Notes under the pieces: generated by a model
Databases searched by the model: none
Told to the model about the DNA's origin: nothing
What the model saw: only the letters and a program-made list of their open reading frames with translations
Made by a program: the position numbers and the translations under genes
Origin: CAZRIE01 sp964600075
GTDB taxonomy: Bacteria; Bacteroidota; Bacteroidia; Flavobacteriales; Flavobacteriaceae
Direction: 5' to 3'
Assembly (NCBI GenBank): GCA_964600075.1
Contig: CAZRIE010000004.1
Location: 1 to 64,000, forward strand
Length of the DNA stretch: 64,000 nucleotides
Shown here: one piece after another, positions 45,461-54,842 of the stretch
Layout: each line of letters opens with the position of its first letter
Position numbering within the stretch: position 1 is the first letter of the stretch

Positions 45461-46504
45461 TTAAAGCGATTCTCGATCTATAAAGTTAAATGGGTTTTTA
45501 ATCTGGTCTTTTTTGTTGTCCAATATCAATTCGGCCGCCGTCTTGCCCATAGCATTAAAATCTGTAGAAATAACGGTGATGCCCAGCAACTCTTTTAACG
45601 GTGTTTCATTGTAGGATATAACCCCGATGTCTTTACCAAGAACGAACTCATCGGTACGAATCTGGTTGATCAAGTGAACCAGATCGAGTTCTTCGATGGT
45701 AATGAAAAGATCACCTCTTCGTAGAATGACGTCGTCAAAAATCTCATCGATGATTTCAAAATCCAAGGAAAACTCCACGCAGAATTTTTTAAATCCATGA
45801 AGAATCCGTTTAGGGTAAGGATAAACTGATTTTGTAGGGTATACTAAAATCAATTTCTCATATTTAGAAATTTTTTCAATTCCCTTTTTTAAGGCATTAT
45901 AGATATCCTCTTCAAAATCTTGATATACCTTAGCGATGTTTCCATCAAAGCCTAACTTATTATCTACGACAACAAGCTTGTCTTTGGGTATTTTCTTTAT
46001 AGCCTTTAAGATAATTTCCGTGTTGCTATTATGTTCTAGTTTTTCGCTCTTAAAATGCGGCATTACCACATAATAATCATAGGCATTGGCATGCTTTTCA
46101 ATCAAATTCAAAAAAATGGTTTCGTCGCAATGGTAAATGACCAGGTCGGTATGTGCATTATTACCAATGTTATTTATAAAAGAATTATAGATGCGCATTT
46201 TGTAAGAGCTCGGTTTGTTGATGAGCATAAGAATATTGACTTTTGACAATAACTGTGTCCGGGTAATATAGTACCCTTTGCCCCTAATAGATGAAATTAT
46301 CTTTCGTTCTTTGAGTATATTGTAGGCTTTCTCTACGGTATCTCTAGAGAGCAAATATTCTTCACTAAAGCTATTTATCGAAGGTATTTTCTCATCGATT
46401 TTAAGATTACCTACCGAAATATTATGGATAATAGATTCGACAATCTGCCTATATTTAGGTATTCTCGAATGTTCGTCTATCCGTATATGTTTAAACATTT
46501 TCAT
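45461..46504 (-). CDS. GntR-type regulator with LacI-like sugar-sensing domain
   Basis: A 347-residue protein. Residues 10-78 form a GntR winged helix (RIPKYRQIVESIIHN, SINSFSEEYLLSRDTVEKAY, SIRGKGYYITR). The remaining 260 residues resemble the periplasmic-binding-protein-like effector domain of LacI-type regulators (VNILMLINKPSSYKMRIYNSF, ILRRGDLFITIEEL, KDIGVISYNETPLKELLGI). It probably senses rhamnose or a derivative. It is the only transcription factor found in the window and is divergent from rhaEW, so it is the prime candidate for binding the CAGGAY repeats, although many GntR proteins bind inverted repeats. Confidence 0.9.
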   Translation of the reverse strand: MKMFKHIRIDEHSRIPKYRQIVESIIHNISVGNLKIDEKIPSINSFSEEYLLSRDTVEKAYNILKERKIISSIRGKGYYITRTQLLSKVNILMLINKPSSYKMRIYNSFINNIGNNAHTDLVIYHCDETIFLNLIEKHANAYDYYVVMPHFKSEKLEHNSNTEIILKAIKKIPKDKLVVVDNKLGFDGNIAKVYQDFEEDIYNALKKGIEKISKYEKLILVYPTKSVYPYPKRILHGFKKFCVEFSLDFEIIDEIFDDVILRRGDLFITIEELDLVHLINQIRTDEFVLGKDIGVISYNETPLKELLGITVISTDFNAMGKTAAELILDNKKDQIKNPFNFIDRESL

Positions 46505-46617
46505 AGTAACATAGATTTGTACTTAACTCAGGGTAAGTTTAATAAAAAAAATCCAATACACTGTTTTTTTAATTATTTTCATCGCTCCATTTTAAGAATA
46601 TCCAATTATTTTTTAGC

Positions 46618-46666
46618 CTTACGGTACAGTACAGGATAGAAACCTCCAAACACTATTTTACTTTAG
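46618..46666 (+). promoter_or_regulatory. CAGGAY-type operator and -7 box for the rhamnose operon
   Basis: The proximal half-site CAGGAT (46632-46637) is intact; the distal one is weak (CGGTAC, 46622-46627). After 21 bp comes TACTTTAG (46659-46666), one mismatch from TAnnTTTG. The expected start of transcription lies about 20-25 bp before the rhaEW ATG. Confidence 0.65.
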
Positions 46667-46695
46667 CCACACTAAAAAACACAAAGCCAATCAGT

Positions 46696-48801
46696 ATGAG
46701 CAAACCAGTCACGCAATTTAAATATGTAGATAACCTCTGGGACGAAAAAAAAGCGGCCGAGCTGGGAAACGATCAAGTAGCCCTATTTTTATACCGATCC
46801 AATATTCTTGGAGCCGATTTGAGAATCACTAACTATGGTGGTGGTAATACAAGCTGTAGGACTATAGAAAAAGATCCGTTGACCGATCAAGAGGTTGAGG
46901 TTATGTGGATTAAGGGTTCGGGCGGCGATATTGGCACCTTGACCAAAGCAGGTATTGCCGGTTTATATACCGAGCGACTCAAAAACCTTAAAAATGTCTA
47001 CGGAGGCCTTGAAGATGAAGACCGAATGGTTGGCCTTTTTTACCATTGCATCTACGATCTTGATAGCAAGGCACCTTCTATCGATACACCATTGCACGGC
47101 TTACTGCCATTCAAACATATTGACCACCTTCATCCCGATGCCCTAATTGCGGTTGCTGCAGCAAAGGATAGTGAAAAAGTTACAAAAGAAATCTGGGGAG
47201 ACACCATGGGTTGGGTGCCTTGGCAACGGCCTGGTTTCGATCTTGGTCTTCAGCTAGAAAAGTGTCTTAACGACAACCCGGGTATTCGTGGTATCGTTTT
47301 GGGTAGCCATGGCCTCTTTACTTGGGGCGACACTTCATATGAATCTTACATGAACAGTTTGGAAGTCATCGAAATGGCCTCCGCATATATCGAGAAAAAA
47401 ATCAAGGATAATGGTAGCGTTTTTGGAGGGGAAAAACTAGATAGCCTTCCTAAAAAAGACCGTATCGAAAAAGCGGCCCAACTAATGCCTTTGCTCCGCG
47501 GACTTTGTTCTGCCGAGAATCGTATGATCGGCCACTTCAACGATAGTGATGTCGTACTTGAATACATCAACAGTAATGACCTTTCACTTTTGGCGCCTAT
47601 GGGCACCTCATGCCCGGATCATTTTCTAAGAACAAAAATACAACCGCTAGTTCTTGACCTCGATACCCAAACTGACCTTATGGATACCGAAGCTGTTCTG
47701 CAACAACTGAAACCGGCCTTTGAACAGTATAAGAAAGAATATGCAGACTATTATGATAAACATAAACGCGCCAATAGTCCGGCAATGCGCGATGCGAGTC
47801 CGGTAATCATAATTTTTCCCGGTGTCGGTATGTTCAGTTTTGCGAAGAACAAACAGACTACGCGTGTGGCCAATGAATTTTACGTCAACGCCATTAATGT
47901 CATGCGAGGTGCAGAGGCCATAACAGCATATACCTCCTTGCCTAGACAAGAGGCTTTTGATATAGAATATTGGCTATTGGAAGAAGCAAAACTTCAGCGA
48001 ATGCCGAAAGAAAAACCATTGTCTCGAAAAGTGGCCGTTGTAACGGGCGCAGGTGGTGGTATCGGTAAAGCCATTGCAGATAAGCTGGCAGAAGAAGGTG
48101 CCAACGTAGTGTTGACCGATATTGTCGAAGACCGATTGCAGGAAGCTTTGGAAACTTTTGGAAAAGACGTGGCAACCTACGCCGTTTGTGACGTTACTAA
48201 AAGTAACTCCATTGCAGAAGCGTTCAAAAAAGCATGTCTTGATTTTGGAGGAGTAGATATCGTGGTGCATAGTGCCGGTCTTGCTATTTCAAAACCTTTG
48301 GAAGAGACCACAGAGAAAGATTGGGACATTCTACAGAATGTTTTGGTAAAAGGGCAGTTTGAACTTGCTCAGAAGTCCGTTGCGATAATGCGGAAGCAAA
48401 ATCTTGGTGGTGATTTTATAAGTATCGCCAGTAAGAATGGACTGGTAGCTGGCCCCAACAATGTTGCCTATGGAACTTCTAAAGCTGCACAACAACATAT
48501 GGCCCGTTTGCTGGCCGCCGAATTGGGTGGAGATAAAATACGCGTAAATACCGTAAACCCTGATGGGGTAATCGTGGGCAGTAAGATTTGGGAAGGTGAC
48601 TGGGCCGAAGGCCGTGCAAAAGCTTATGGAATTACGGTCGAAGAACTTCCGGCACATTACGCCAAAAGAAACCTGTTGAACGAGATTATTTATCCGCAAG
48701 ATATTGCGAATGGCGTTTTTGCTTTAGTTGGTGTGCTCGACAAGAGTACCGGTAATATTATCAACGTAGACGGTGGTATGGCTACGGCCTTTGTGCGGTA
48801 A
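46696..48801 (+). CDS. rhaEW: Bifunctional L-rhamnulose-1-phosphate aldolase / L-lactaldehyde dehydrogenase
   Basis: A 701-residue fusion. The N-terminal class II aldolase half has zinc-site histidines in HIDHLHPDALIA and GSHGLFTWG. The C-terminal short-chain dehydrogenase half has TGAGGGIG near residue 447 and an active-site YGTSK near 591. The first part cleaves rhamnulose-1-phosphate to dihydroxyacetone phosphate and L-lactaldehyde; the second oxidises the lactaldehyde to lactate. It is the first gene of the rha operon. The next gene, rhaI, begins 175 bp on, after a hairpin-rich gap. Confidence 0.92.
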   Translation: MSKPVTQFKYVDNLWDEKKAAELGNDQVALFLYRSNILGADLRITNYGGGNTSCRTIEKDPLTDQEVEVMWIKGSGGDIGTLTKAGIAGLYTERLKNLKNVYGGLEDEDRMVGLFYHCIYDLDSKAPSIDTPLHGLLPFKHIDHLHPDALIAVAAAKDSEKVTKEIWGDTMGWVPWQRPGFDLGLQLEKCLNDNPGIRGIVLGSHGLFTWGDTSYESYMNSLEVIEMASAYIEKKIKDNGSVFGGEKLDSLPKKDRIEKAAQLMPLLRGLCSAENRMIGHFNDSDVVLEYINSNDLSLLAPMGTSCPDHFLRTKIQPLVLDLDTQTDLMDTEAVLQQLKPAFEQYKKEYADYYDKHKRANSPAMRDASPVIIIFPGVGMFSFAKNKQTTRVANEFYVNAINVMRGAEAITAYTSLPRQEAFDIEYWLLEEAKLQRMPKEKPLSRKVAVVTGAGGGIGKAIADKLAEEGANVVLTDIVEDRLQEALETFGKDVATYAVCDVTKSNSIAEAFKKACLDFGGVDIVVHSAGLAISKPLEETTEKDWDILQNVLVKGQFELAQKSVAIMRKQNLGGDFISIASKNGLVAGPNNVAYGTSKAAQQHMARLLAAELGGDKIRVNTVNPDGVIVGSKIWEGDWAEGRAKAYGITVEELPAHYAKRNLLNEIIYPQDIANGVFALVGVLDKSTGNIINVDGGMATAFVR

Positions 48802-48880
48802 TCCCTCCCCGACCCTCCCCAGCCGGGAGGGAGTCAAGGCCTACCCCCATTATGGGGGAGTCAGAGGGGGACCTTCCCCC
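48802..48880. repeat. Three G/C-run hairpins between rhaEW and rhaI
   Basis: Stems: TCCCTCCC/GGGAGGGA (48802-48809, 48825-48832), CCCCCAT/ATGGGGG (48844-48850, 48852-48858) and GGGGGA/TCCCCC (48866-48871, 48875-48880). They begin directly at the rhaEW stop codon. Their base composition is unlike the genes around them. They could protect the upstream mRNA or lower readthrough. The form is that of a repetitive intergenic (REP-like) element. Confidence 0.65.
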
Positions 48881-48976
48881 AACGACGAAGAATGCTCATT
48901 GCAGATAAGCGAATTGTTAAAATTTTGCAGGCCGATCCATAAAAACATCTTACAGGATGAACCCAATTGAATTTTC

Positions 48977-50257
48977 ATGAAAATAGATAAACAACAAATA
49001 GCCGATACCAATCATAAGGATATGGGTTCCCATGCCGAAAGTTTCGATTATATCGCGGGTACTTTGGCAAAAAAAGGTGCCGACGTTGAAGAAATCGTTC
49101 AAAAACTGGCCGATTTTCAAGTGGCCGTACCAAGTTGGGCCTTAGGGGCAGGTGGTACACGTTTCGGACGCTTTGGTTTTCAGGGAGAGCCTAGCAACCT
49201 TGAGCAAAAAATCAATGATGTCGGTGCTCTTCATGCACTGACCAAAACGGCAGGGGCAATTTCTTTACACATTCCATGGGATGTACCCAATGATTACCAA
49301 GCTATAAAACAATTGGCAGATTCACACGGTATTATTTTCGATGCCGTAAATAGCAACACCTTTCAAGACCAGAAAAATTCGAATGAAAGTTATAGGCATG
49401 GGTCGTTGAGCAATTCTAGTGAAGCTTCTCGGCAGCAGGCGGTTCAGCACAATATCGATGTCATTAAAATTGGTGACAAGTTGGGTAGCAAAAGCTTGAC
49501 GGTTTGGTTGGCCGATGGCTCTTCTTTTCCCGGGCAGACTAATTTTCAGTCCGCTTTGCGTCATACCGAAGACAGTCTGAAAAAAATCTATGCCGCTTTG
49601 CCTCATGACTGGAAACTCTTTATCGAGTACAAACCATATGAGCCTAATTTTTACAGCACGGTTATACAAGATTGGGGTACTTCTTTTATGTTGGCAAATG
49701 TATGTGGTGATAAAGCCTATACCTTGGTAGACCTCGGCCACCACTTACCAAATACGAATATCGAACAGATTGTTTCTACATTAATGCTTAAGGGCAAATT
49801 GGGCGGCTTCCATTTTAACGATAGCAAGTATGGCGACGATGATCTAACGGTGGGTAGCGTAAAACCGTACGCACTTTTTCTCATTTTCAACGCTTTGGTG
49901 TACGGCATGGAAAATAATCCGCAGAATCCCTACCCTGCTTGGATGATCGATGCCAGTCATAACATTAAAGATCCATTGGAAGATATTATACAGTCTTTAG
50001 AAGCCATACAAGAAGCCTATGCAAAAGCGTTATTGGTAGATCAAGTTGCCTTAAACGAGGCACAACAAAATCACGACGTGGTGAAGTGCCAAGAAATTCT
50101 ACAAGACGCCTACCGTACCGATGTGAGACCTTTATTGCAAAGAGCTCGATTGAATCGCGGCGGAGCTTTAGATCCAATCAAAGCCTACCGTTCATTACAA
50201 GTGCGCAAGGCCTTAATTTCTGAGAGAGGCCTACATTCTGTAGCTTCAGGATTATAA
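48977..50257 (+). CDS. rhaI: L-rhamnose isomerase (xylose-isomerase-like)
   Basis: A 426-residue TIM-barrel enzyme of the RhaI type known from Pseudomonas stutzeri, not the E. coli RhaA type. Visible family segments are AVPSWALGAGGTRFGRF, LHIPWDVPNDY, LFIEYKPYEPNFYSTV (Glu), TLVDLGHHLPNTNIEQI (Asp/His) and GGFHFNDSKYGDDDLTVGS (His/Asp), which cover the expected metal ligands. It converts L-rhamnose to L-rhamnulose. It is followed by rhaB after 10 bp, so the two are co-transcribed. Confidence 0.93.
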   Translation: MKIDKQQIADTNHKDMGSHAESFDYIAGTLAKKGADVEEIVQKLADFQVAVPSWALGAGGTRFGRFGFQGEPSNLEQKINDVGALHALTKTAGAISLHIPWDVPNDYQAIKQLADSHGIIFDAVNSNTFQDQKNSNESYRHGSLSNSSEASRQQAVQHNIDVIKIGDKLGSKSLTVWLADGSSFPGQTNFQSALRHTEDSLKKIYAALPHDWKLFIEYKPYEPNFYSTVIQDWGTSFMLANVCGDKAYTLVDLGHHLPNTNIEQIVSTLMLKGKLGGFHFNDSKYGDDDLTVGSVKPYALFLIFNALVYGMENNPQNPYPAWMIDASHNIKDPLEDIIQSLEAIQEAYAKALLVDQVALNEAQQNHDVVKCQEILQDAYRTDVRPLLQRARLNRGGALDPIKAYRSLQVRKALISERGLHSVASGL

Positions 50258-50267
50258 ACAAAGACAG

Positions 50268-51641
50268 ATGAAAACTAAGGTAACGGCCGTATTCGACATT
50301 GGTAGAACAAATAAAAAATTCTTTCTGTTCGATGTTAATTTTCAGGAAGTATACCGCGAGTATAATCGCTTTGAAGACATTACGGACGAAGACGGCTATC
50401 CTACGGAAAACCTGGAAGCGCTCGAAAAGTGGGCCAAAGAAGTTTTCGATAGAATGCTTGATTCCCCTGAATTCGATATTGTTTCCTTAAACTTCTCTTG
50501 TTATGGGGCCAGTCTGGTACATATTGATGAAAATGGAAAGGTGCTTACGCCGCTCTACAACTATATGAAGCCTTTGGCAACTAAAATTTACGATGTTTTC
50601 TATGGAAAATATGGACCGGAAGACGAATTTTCAAGAACGACCGGTTCCCTCAAGCTGGGTATGCTGAATACGGGCATGCATCTATACTGGCTCAAACAAG
50701 AACAGCCCGAAATTTTCAAAAAAATCAAATATTCCTTACATCTACCACAATACATAAGTTACATTTTTACTGGGGTTCCAGTAAGCGAATATACGAGCGT
50801 CGGTTGCCATACTATTTTGTGGGATTTTGAGAAAAACACCTATCACGATTGGGTTGCGAAAGAAGGGATCGACCACGTACTACCTCCGATAGTGGCTACT
50901 GAAAAAACAATTCCTGTTGAATATCGTGGAAAGACCATTCAAATGGGGGCGGGTATCCATGATAGTTCTTCTGCATTATTACCTTATGTACGTAGCATTA
51001 CCGAACCATTTTTACTGGTATCGACAGGTACTTGGAGCATTTCGATAAACCCTTTTAGCGAAGGTATGCTGACCCTTGAAGACATACACGACGAGAGCCT
51101 TTTTAATATGCGAATCGATGGTAGCCCGGTAAAGATTGCACGGCTCTTTTTGGGTAGTGAGTACAAACTTCAGGTCAAATCGTTGGCTGCACACTTTAAA
51201 CTACCGGAAGATTATCATAGAACCGTGAAATTTGATCAGGACACGTTCTTTGAAATTAACAAAAATTTCGAACCCATGTTTAAATGGATTAGTATTTCGT
51301 CAGAAAATGAACCTGAGAAAACGCTTATACCATATAACCGATTTGAACATGCCTACCATCAATTAATGTTAGAATTGGTTCTGCTACAAGTCGATAGTAT
51401 CAAATCGGCAATCGGCGACCAAGCTATCAAACGGCTGTACATCGATGGGGGATTCACTGATAACGATGTGTACATTAAACTGTTATCACTTTACTTAAGA
51501 AACATGAAATTACGAACGACCGATTCGTCTTTAGGATCTGCACTAGGCGCGGCAATAGTTATTTCAGGTTTAAGTCTTGATGCTAAATTCTTGAATGATA
51601 ACTACGGTCTGAAAGAACACAAGCCCCTAAAAAACATATAA
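50268..51641 (+). CDS. rhaB: FGGY-family carbohydrate kinase, probable L-rhamnulokinase
   Basis: A 457-residue ASKHA-fold kinase with the N-terminal phosphate loop VFDIGRTNKKFFLFD. GIHDSSSALLPYV contains the likely catalytic Asp, LLVSTGTWSIS is the second phosphate loop and YIDGGFTDND lies in the nucleotide-binding C-terminal part. It would phosphorylate L-rhamnulose at O1. Family sequence alone does not exclude L-fuculose, but the position between rhaI and lldD makes rhamnulose the most likely substrate. It ends 1 bp before the lldD ATG. Confidence 0.88.
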   Translation: MKTKVTAVFDIGRTNKKFFLFDVNFQEVYREYNRFEDITDEDGYPTENLEALEKWAKEVFDRMLDSPEFDIVSLNFSCYGASLVHIDENGKVLTPLYNYMKPLATKIYDVFYGKYGPEDEFSRTTGSLKLGMLNTGMHLYWLKQEQPEIFKKIKYSLHLPQYISYIFTGVPVSEYTSVGCHTILWDFEKNTYHDWVAKEGIDHVLPPIVATEKTIPVEYRGKTIQMGAGIHDSSSALLPYVRSITEPFLLVSTGTWSISINPFSEGMLTLEDIHDESLFNMRIDGSPVKIARLFLGSEYKLQVKSLAAHFKLPEDYHRTVKFDQDTFFEINKNFEPMFKWISISSENEPEKTLIPYNRFEHAYHQLMLELVLLQVDSIKSAIGDQAIKRLYIDGGFTDNDVYIKLLSLYLRNMKLRTTDSSLGSALGAAIVISGLSLDAKFLNDNYGLKEHKPLKNI

Positions 51642-51642
51642 T

Positions 51643-52797
51643 ATGGAATCGCAAATAAACTCGCAATACCCTTCAGTGGATGATTTACGTGAGAAAGCAC
51701 AAAAGAGAACGCCCCGCTTCGCTTTCGAATATCTTGACGGGGGCTGTAACGAAGACGTCAGTATTACGCGAAACACGGCTGAGATAAGACAAGTACAATT
51801 ACAACCAAGATATCTTAGAAACTATGGCACAAGTTCCATAAAAACAAAGGTGTTAGGTATGGAATTCGATGCTCCATTTGGTATCGCTCCGGTGGGTCTT
51901 CAAGGTTTGATGTGGCCAAACTCGCCCGCAATTCTGGCCAAGGCTGCGTACCAACATAATATTCCGTTCATTCTGAGTACGGTAACCACTATGGATATCG
52001 AAAAGGCAAGCGAGCTTACCGAAGGTAATGCTTGGTTTCAGCTGTATAACCCCATTGATGATGCTATTCGCGACGATATTATAGATCGCGCCGAAGCGGC
52101 AGGGTGTCCGGTTCTCGTTTTGTTGTGCGACGTACCTACTTTTGGATATCGGCCACGTGACTTTAGAAACGGACTCGCATTACCGCCTAAAATGTCGGTC
52201 ACAAATATTCTTCAAATTCTTGGAAAACCGACTTGGGCGTTCAATACTCTTAAATACGGCCAGCCTACTTTTGAAACCTTAAAACCCTATACACCGGAAG
52301 GTCTAAACCTCAAACAACTGGGGCAGTTTATGGATCAAACTTTTTCCGGCCGCTTGAACGAAGAAAAAATAAAGCCGATACGTGACAAATGGAAAGGGAA
52401 ATTGGTTTTAAAAGGAGTTGCTTCTGAACAAGATACCCAAGATGCCATTCGAATGGGTTTTGACGGTATTATTGTTTCCAACCATGGTGGCAGGCAATTG
52501 GATGCCGCCCAATCTACTATAAATTCCTTGAATGGTATTGTGGAGAAGTATAGTGATCAAATTGAAATCATGATGGATAGTGGCATGCGTTCAGGCCCCG
52601 ATATTGCGAGGGCCATGGCCAGTGGCGCAAAATTCACTTTTATGGGCAGATCGTTCATGTATGGAGTTGAAGCCTTGGGCAACAAAGGCGGAAACCATAC
52701 CATCTCCATTTTAAAAAAGCAGTTTAAGCAAGTAATGGATCAACTCTGTTGTGAGCGGGTCGAAGATTTGCCCAAACATTTGATAACCGAAAAATAA
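51643..52797 (+). CDS. lldD: FMN-dependent L-lactate dehydrogenase
   Basis: A 384-residue alpha-hydroxyacid dehydrogenase. Typical FMN-site segments are FEYLDGGCNEDVSI, FGIAPVGLQGLMWP and LVLKGVASEQDTQDA, with the active-site IVSNHGGRQLD and MDSGMRSGPDIARAMA. It oxidises L-lactate, the end product of RhaEW, to pyruvate. It follows rhaB directly, which shows the pathway to pyruvate is encoded as one unit. Glycolate or mandelate oxidation is possible for the family, but the context argues for lactate. Confidence 0.9.
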   Translation: MESQINSQYPSVDDLREKAQKRTPRFAFEYLDGGCNEDVSITRNTAEIRQVQLQPRYLRNYGTSSIKTKVLGMEFDAPFGIAPVGLQGLMWPNSPAILAKAAYQHNIPFILSTVTTMDIEKASELTEGNAWFQLYNPIDDAIRDDIIDRAEAAGCPVLVLLCDVPTFGYRPRDFRNGLALPPKMSVTNILQILGKPTWAFNTLKYGQPTFETLKPYTPEGLNLKQLGQFMDQTFSGRLNEEKIKPIRDKWKGKLVLKGVASEQDTQDAIRMGFDGIIVSNHGGRQLDAAQSTINSLNGIVEKYSDQIEIMMDSGMRSGPDIARAMASGAKFTFMGRSFMYGVEALGNKGGNHTISILKKQFKQVMDQLCCERVEDLPKHLITEK

Positions 52798-52815
52798 TCC
52801 GACCTGCGAGGTGTC

Positions 52816-52930
52816 GTCCGCCTTTTTGGCGGACCTCCTTGTAGGCCTCGGCCCGTCAGTTTTAATTAGGTTGACAAACCTACTCGGTCAAAAAAAAGAC
52901 CTTGCAGGTGTACAATCGCCTGACAGGTCT
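52816..52930. repeat. Two hairpins in front of the permease gene
   Basis: GTCCGCC-ttttt-GGCGGAC (52816-52834) is a perfect 7-bp stem. A second, interrupted stem pairs AGACCT (52897-52902) with AGGTCT (52925-52930) and CAGG with CCTG inside it. The second ends 15 bp before the permease ATG, so it could control its translation or partly end transcription after lldD. No T-run follows either. Confidence 0.55.
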
Positions 52931-52945
52931 AAAACCTAAAAACCA

Positions 52946-54355
52946 ATGAGCCAAAACAGACACGAAGAAGAACTGATCGAAGAAATAGCCGGTGGCGAAT
53001 TTGAAAGGGAGCCGGTTCCGCAGTCAAAATGGAAAGGTTGGGGAAGCTTTTTAGGTATGTATGCCGGCGAACACGCAGCCGGAACCGAATTTATGATCGG
53101 CCCTTTGTTTCTGACGGCAGGTGTAAGTGCTTTTGATTTAATTATCGGTCTTCTAATCGGTAATCTTCTGGCGGTTTTAAGCTGGCGGTTTCTTACCGCC
53201 GAAATTGCGGTTAAAAATAGGCTAACGCTGTATTATCAACTGGAAAAAATATGTGGAAAAAAATTGGTCACGGGTTATAATCTGGCCAACGGAATATTAT
53301 TCTGCTTTCTGGCGGGCGCTATGATTACCGTTTCAGCCACAGCAGTTGGCATTCCATTCGATATGGAAATGCCAAAACTGACCGATACGATGCCTAATGG
53401 CGCAACATGGGTGATTATCGTTGTCATTATTGGAGCCGTCATTTCGTTGATTGCCTCCAAAGGATACGATACTGTTTCAAAGGCGGCGAATTGGATGTCT
53501 CCAATAATTGTAATTGCATTCTTAGCCTGTGGAGTGGTCGCTTTAGGACAATTAGGCGTTAAAAACTTTGATGATTTTTGGAATATTTGGGGAGAGGGCT
53601 CCGAACCATTTCCCGGTCAGATCAAATATACGTTTTGGCACGTCGTCATATGGTCTTGGTTCGCTAATGCAGCCATGCATGTAGGCATGTCGGATTTGTC
53701 TGTATTTCGGTTCGCAAAAAATGCGAAATCAGGTTGGACAACGGCTGCCGGAATGTACATTGGACACTATATGGCGTGGATCGCAGCAGCCCTACTGTAC
53801 GCGGTTTACTTGAAATCTCCTGAAGCTCAGGCATTTTTGGCAAACGGGGAAGCGCCACCGGTCGCCCCGGGACCTTTGGCGAATAACGCTATTGGCATTT
53901 TTGGTATTATCGCAGTAGTATTAGCTGGTTGGACTACCGCCAACCCGACCATTTATAGGGCCGGTTTGGCTTTTCAAGCGATTATTCCTAAAGTTTCTAC
54001 ATTCTGGGTAACCATAATAGCAGGTACGGTCGCGACGATTGCGGGATTATTTCCTGCGTTCGCCATGAAACTTTTAGGCTTTGTGGCCCTCTACGGATTT
54101 ATTCTTGCCCCATTCGGAGCAATCATAGTGTTTGAACATTTCTTTCATAAAAGGGCCGGTATCGTAAAAAACTATGCCGAAGCTGCTCATATTGACTTTA
54201 ACCAGGCGGTGGTTTTTGCCTGGGTCATTAGCTTTGGCCTGTTCTATTTTATATCGATTCAGTTCGACGTATTCCTTTCTTTCGTTACGTTACCAGCTTG
54301 GTTGCTGTGCGGGGTACTGTTTTTGGTGTTCAGTAAAATGTTGCAAAAAAAGTAG
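52946..54355 (+). CDS. NCS1-type (purine/cytosine permease-like) transporter
   Basis: A 469-residue membrane protein with about 12 hydrophobic segments and an acidic, hydrophilic N-terminus of 45 residues. It resembles NCS1 symporters: GMYAGEHAAGTEFMIGPLFL in helix 1, YDTVSKAANWMSPIIVIAFL, and GWTTANPTIYRAG in the helix 8-9 region. NCS1 proteins classically carry nucleobases, but this gene ends the rha operon and no other inner-membrane sugar transporter was found in the window. It is therefore a candidate L-rhamnose importer. Confidence 0.8.
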   Translation: MSQNRHEEELIEEIAGGEFEREPVPQSKWKGWGSFLGMYAGEHAAGTEFMIGPLFLTAGVSAFDLIIGLLIGNLLAVLSWRFLTAEIAVKNRLTLYYQLEKICGKKLVTGYNLANGILFCFLAGAMITVSATAVGIPFDMEMPKLTDTMPNGATWVIIVVIIGAVISLIASKGYDTVSKAANWMSPIIVIAFLACGVVALGQLGVKNFDDFWNIWGEGSEPFPGQIKYTFWHVVIWSWFANAAMHVGMSDLSVFRFAKNAKSGWTTAAGMYIGHYMAWIAAALLYAVYLKSPEAQAFLANGEAPPVAPGPLANNAIGIFGIIAVVLAGWTTANPTIYRAGLAFQAIIPKVSTFWVTIIAGTVATIAGLFPAFAMKLLGFVALYGFILAPFGAIIVFEHFFHKRAGIVKNYAEAAHIDFNQAVVFAWVISFGLFYFISIQFDVFLSFVTLPAWLLCGVLFLVFSKMLQKK

Positions 54356-54585
54356 TGGTTAAGCTATGTCTAAAAATGAACTTTAGTTAAAGCGATAATC
54401 TTTTTTATATGATCGCGTTTGTTTTTAGATTTTCAGAAGTTTAGTAAAAGCATCGAAAAATAGGACTATAAGAGCTAATTATATGCTGCAGCTTTATTAA
54501 ATTACATCGCCCTTTTATAAAAATACCTTTAGCAGTACAGCCTTTTTTTAGATTTCGTAATATAACATACATAAGCAAAAAAAAA

Positions 54586-54708
54586 ATGATAGAACTGACA
54601 TACACCGGTATGGCAAAATTCAACGATAGATTCTATGAGAAAGACAACTTCTTAAATGTTCTATCAAAAGAAGAGTGGATGGATAATTATACTAAGACCC
54701 CTCTTTAA
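54586..54708 (+). CDS. Possible 40-aa hypothetical ORF
   Basis: ATG at 54586 reads MIELTYTGMAKFNDRFYEKDN-, with sensible amino acid content, and stops at 54706-54708. No family was recognised. It lies in the 669-bp gap between the permease and susC2, behind an A-rich tract. It may be a small protein or a leftover of a lost gene. The rest of the gap up to 54840 shows nothing recognised. Confidence 0.25.
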   Translation: MIELTYTGMAKFNDRFYEKDNFLNVLSKEEWMDNYTKTPL

Positions 54709-54842
54709 TTACTTGAGCAATGAAAACTGTATAAGAATTTGTCTTTTTTATTTAATGTAGCGTCCAATTGGGTACATATGGACTACTTTCTCCCTTCGAC
54801 TCAATGCGTAAATACAGAACATATTTGTATTAAATTCCTATA

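Noticed and set aside
48773..48970. 65-aa ORF over the end of rhaEW
   Set aside because: It is read through the G/C hairpins; composition follows the repeats and not a protein.
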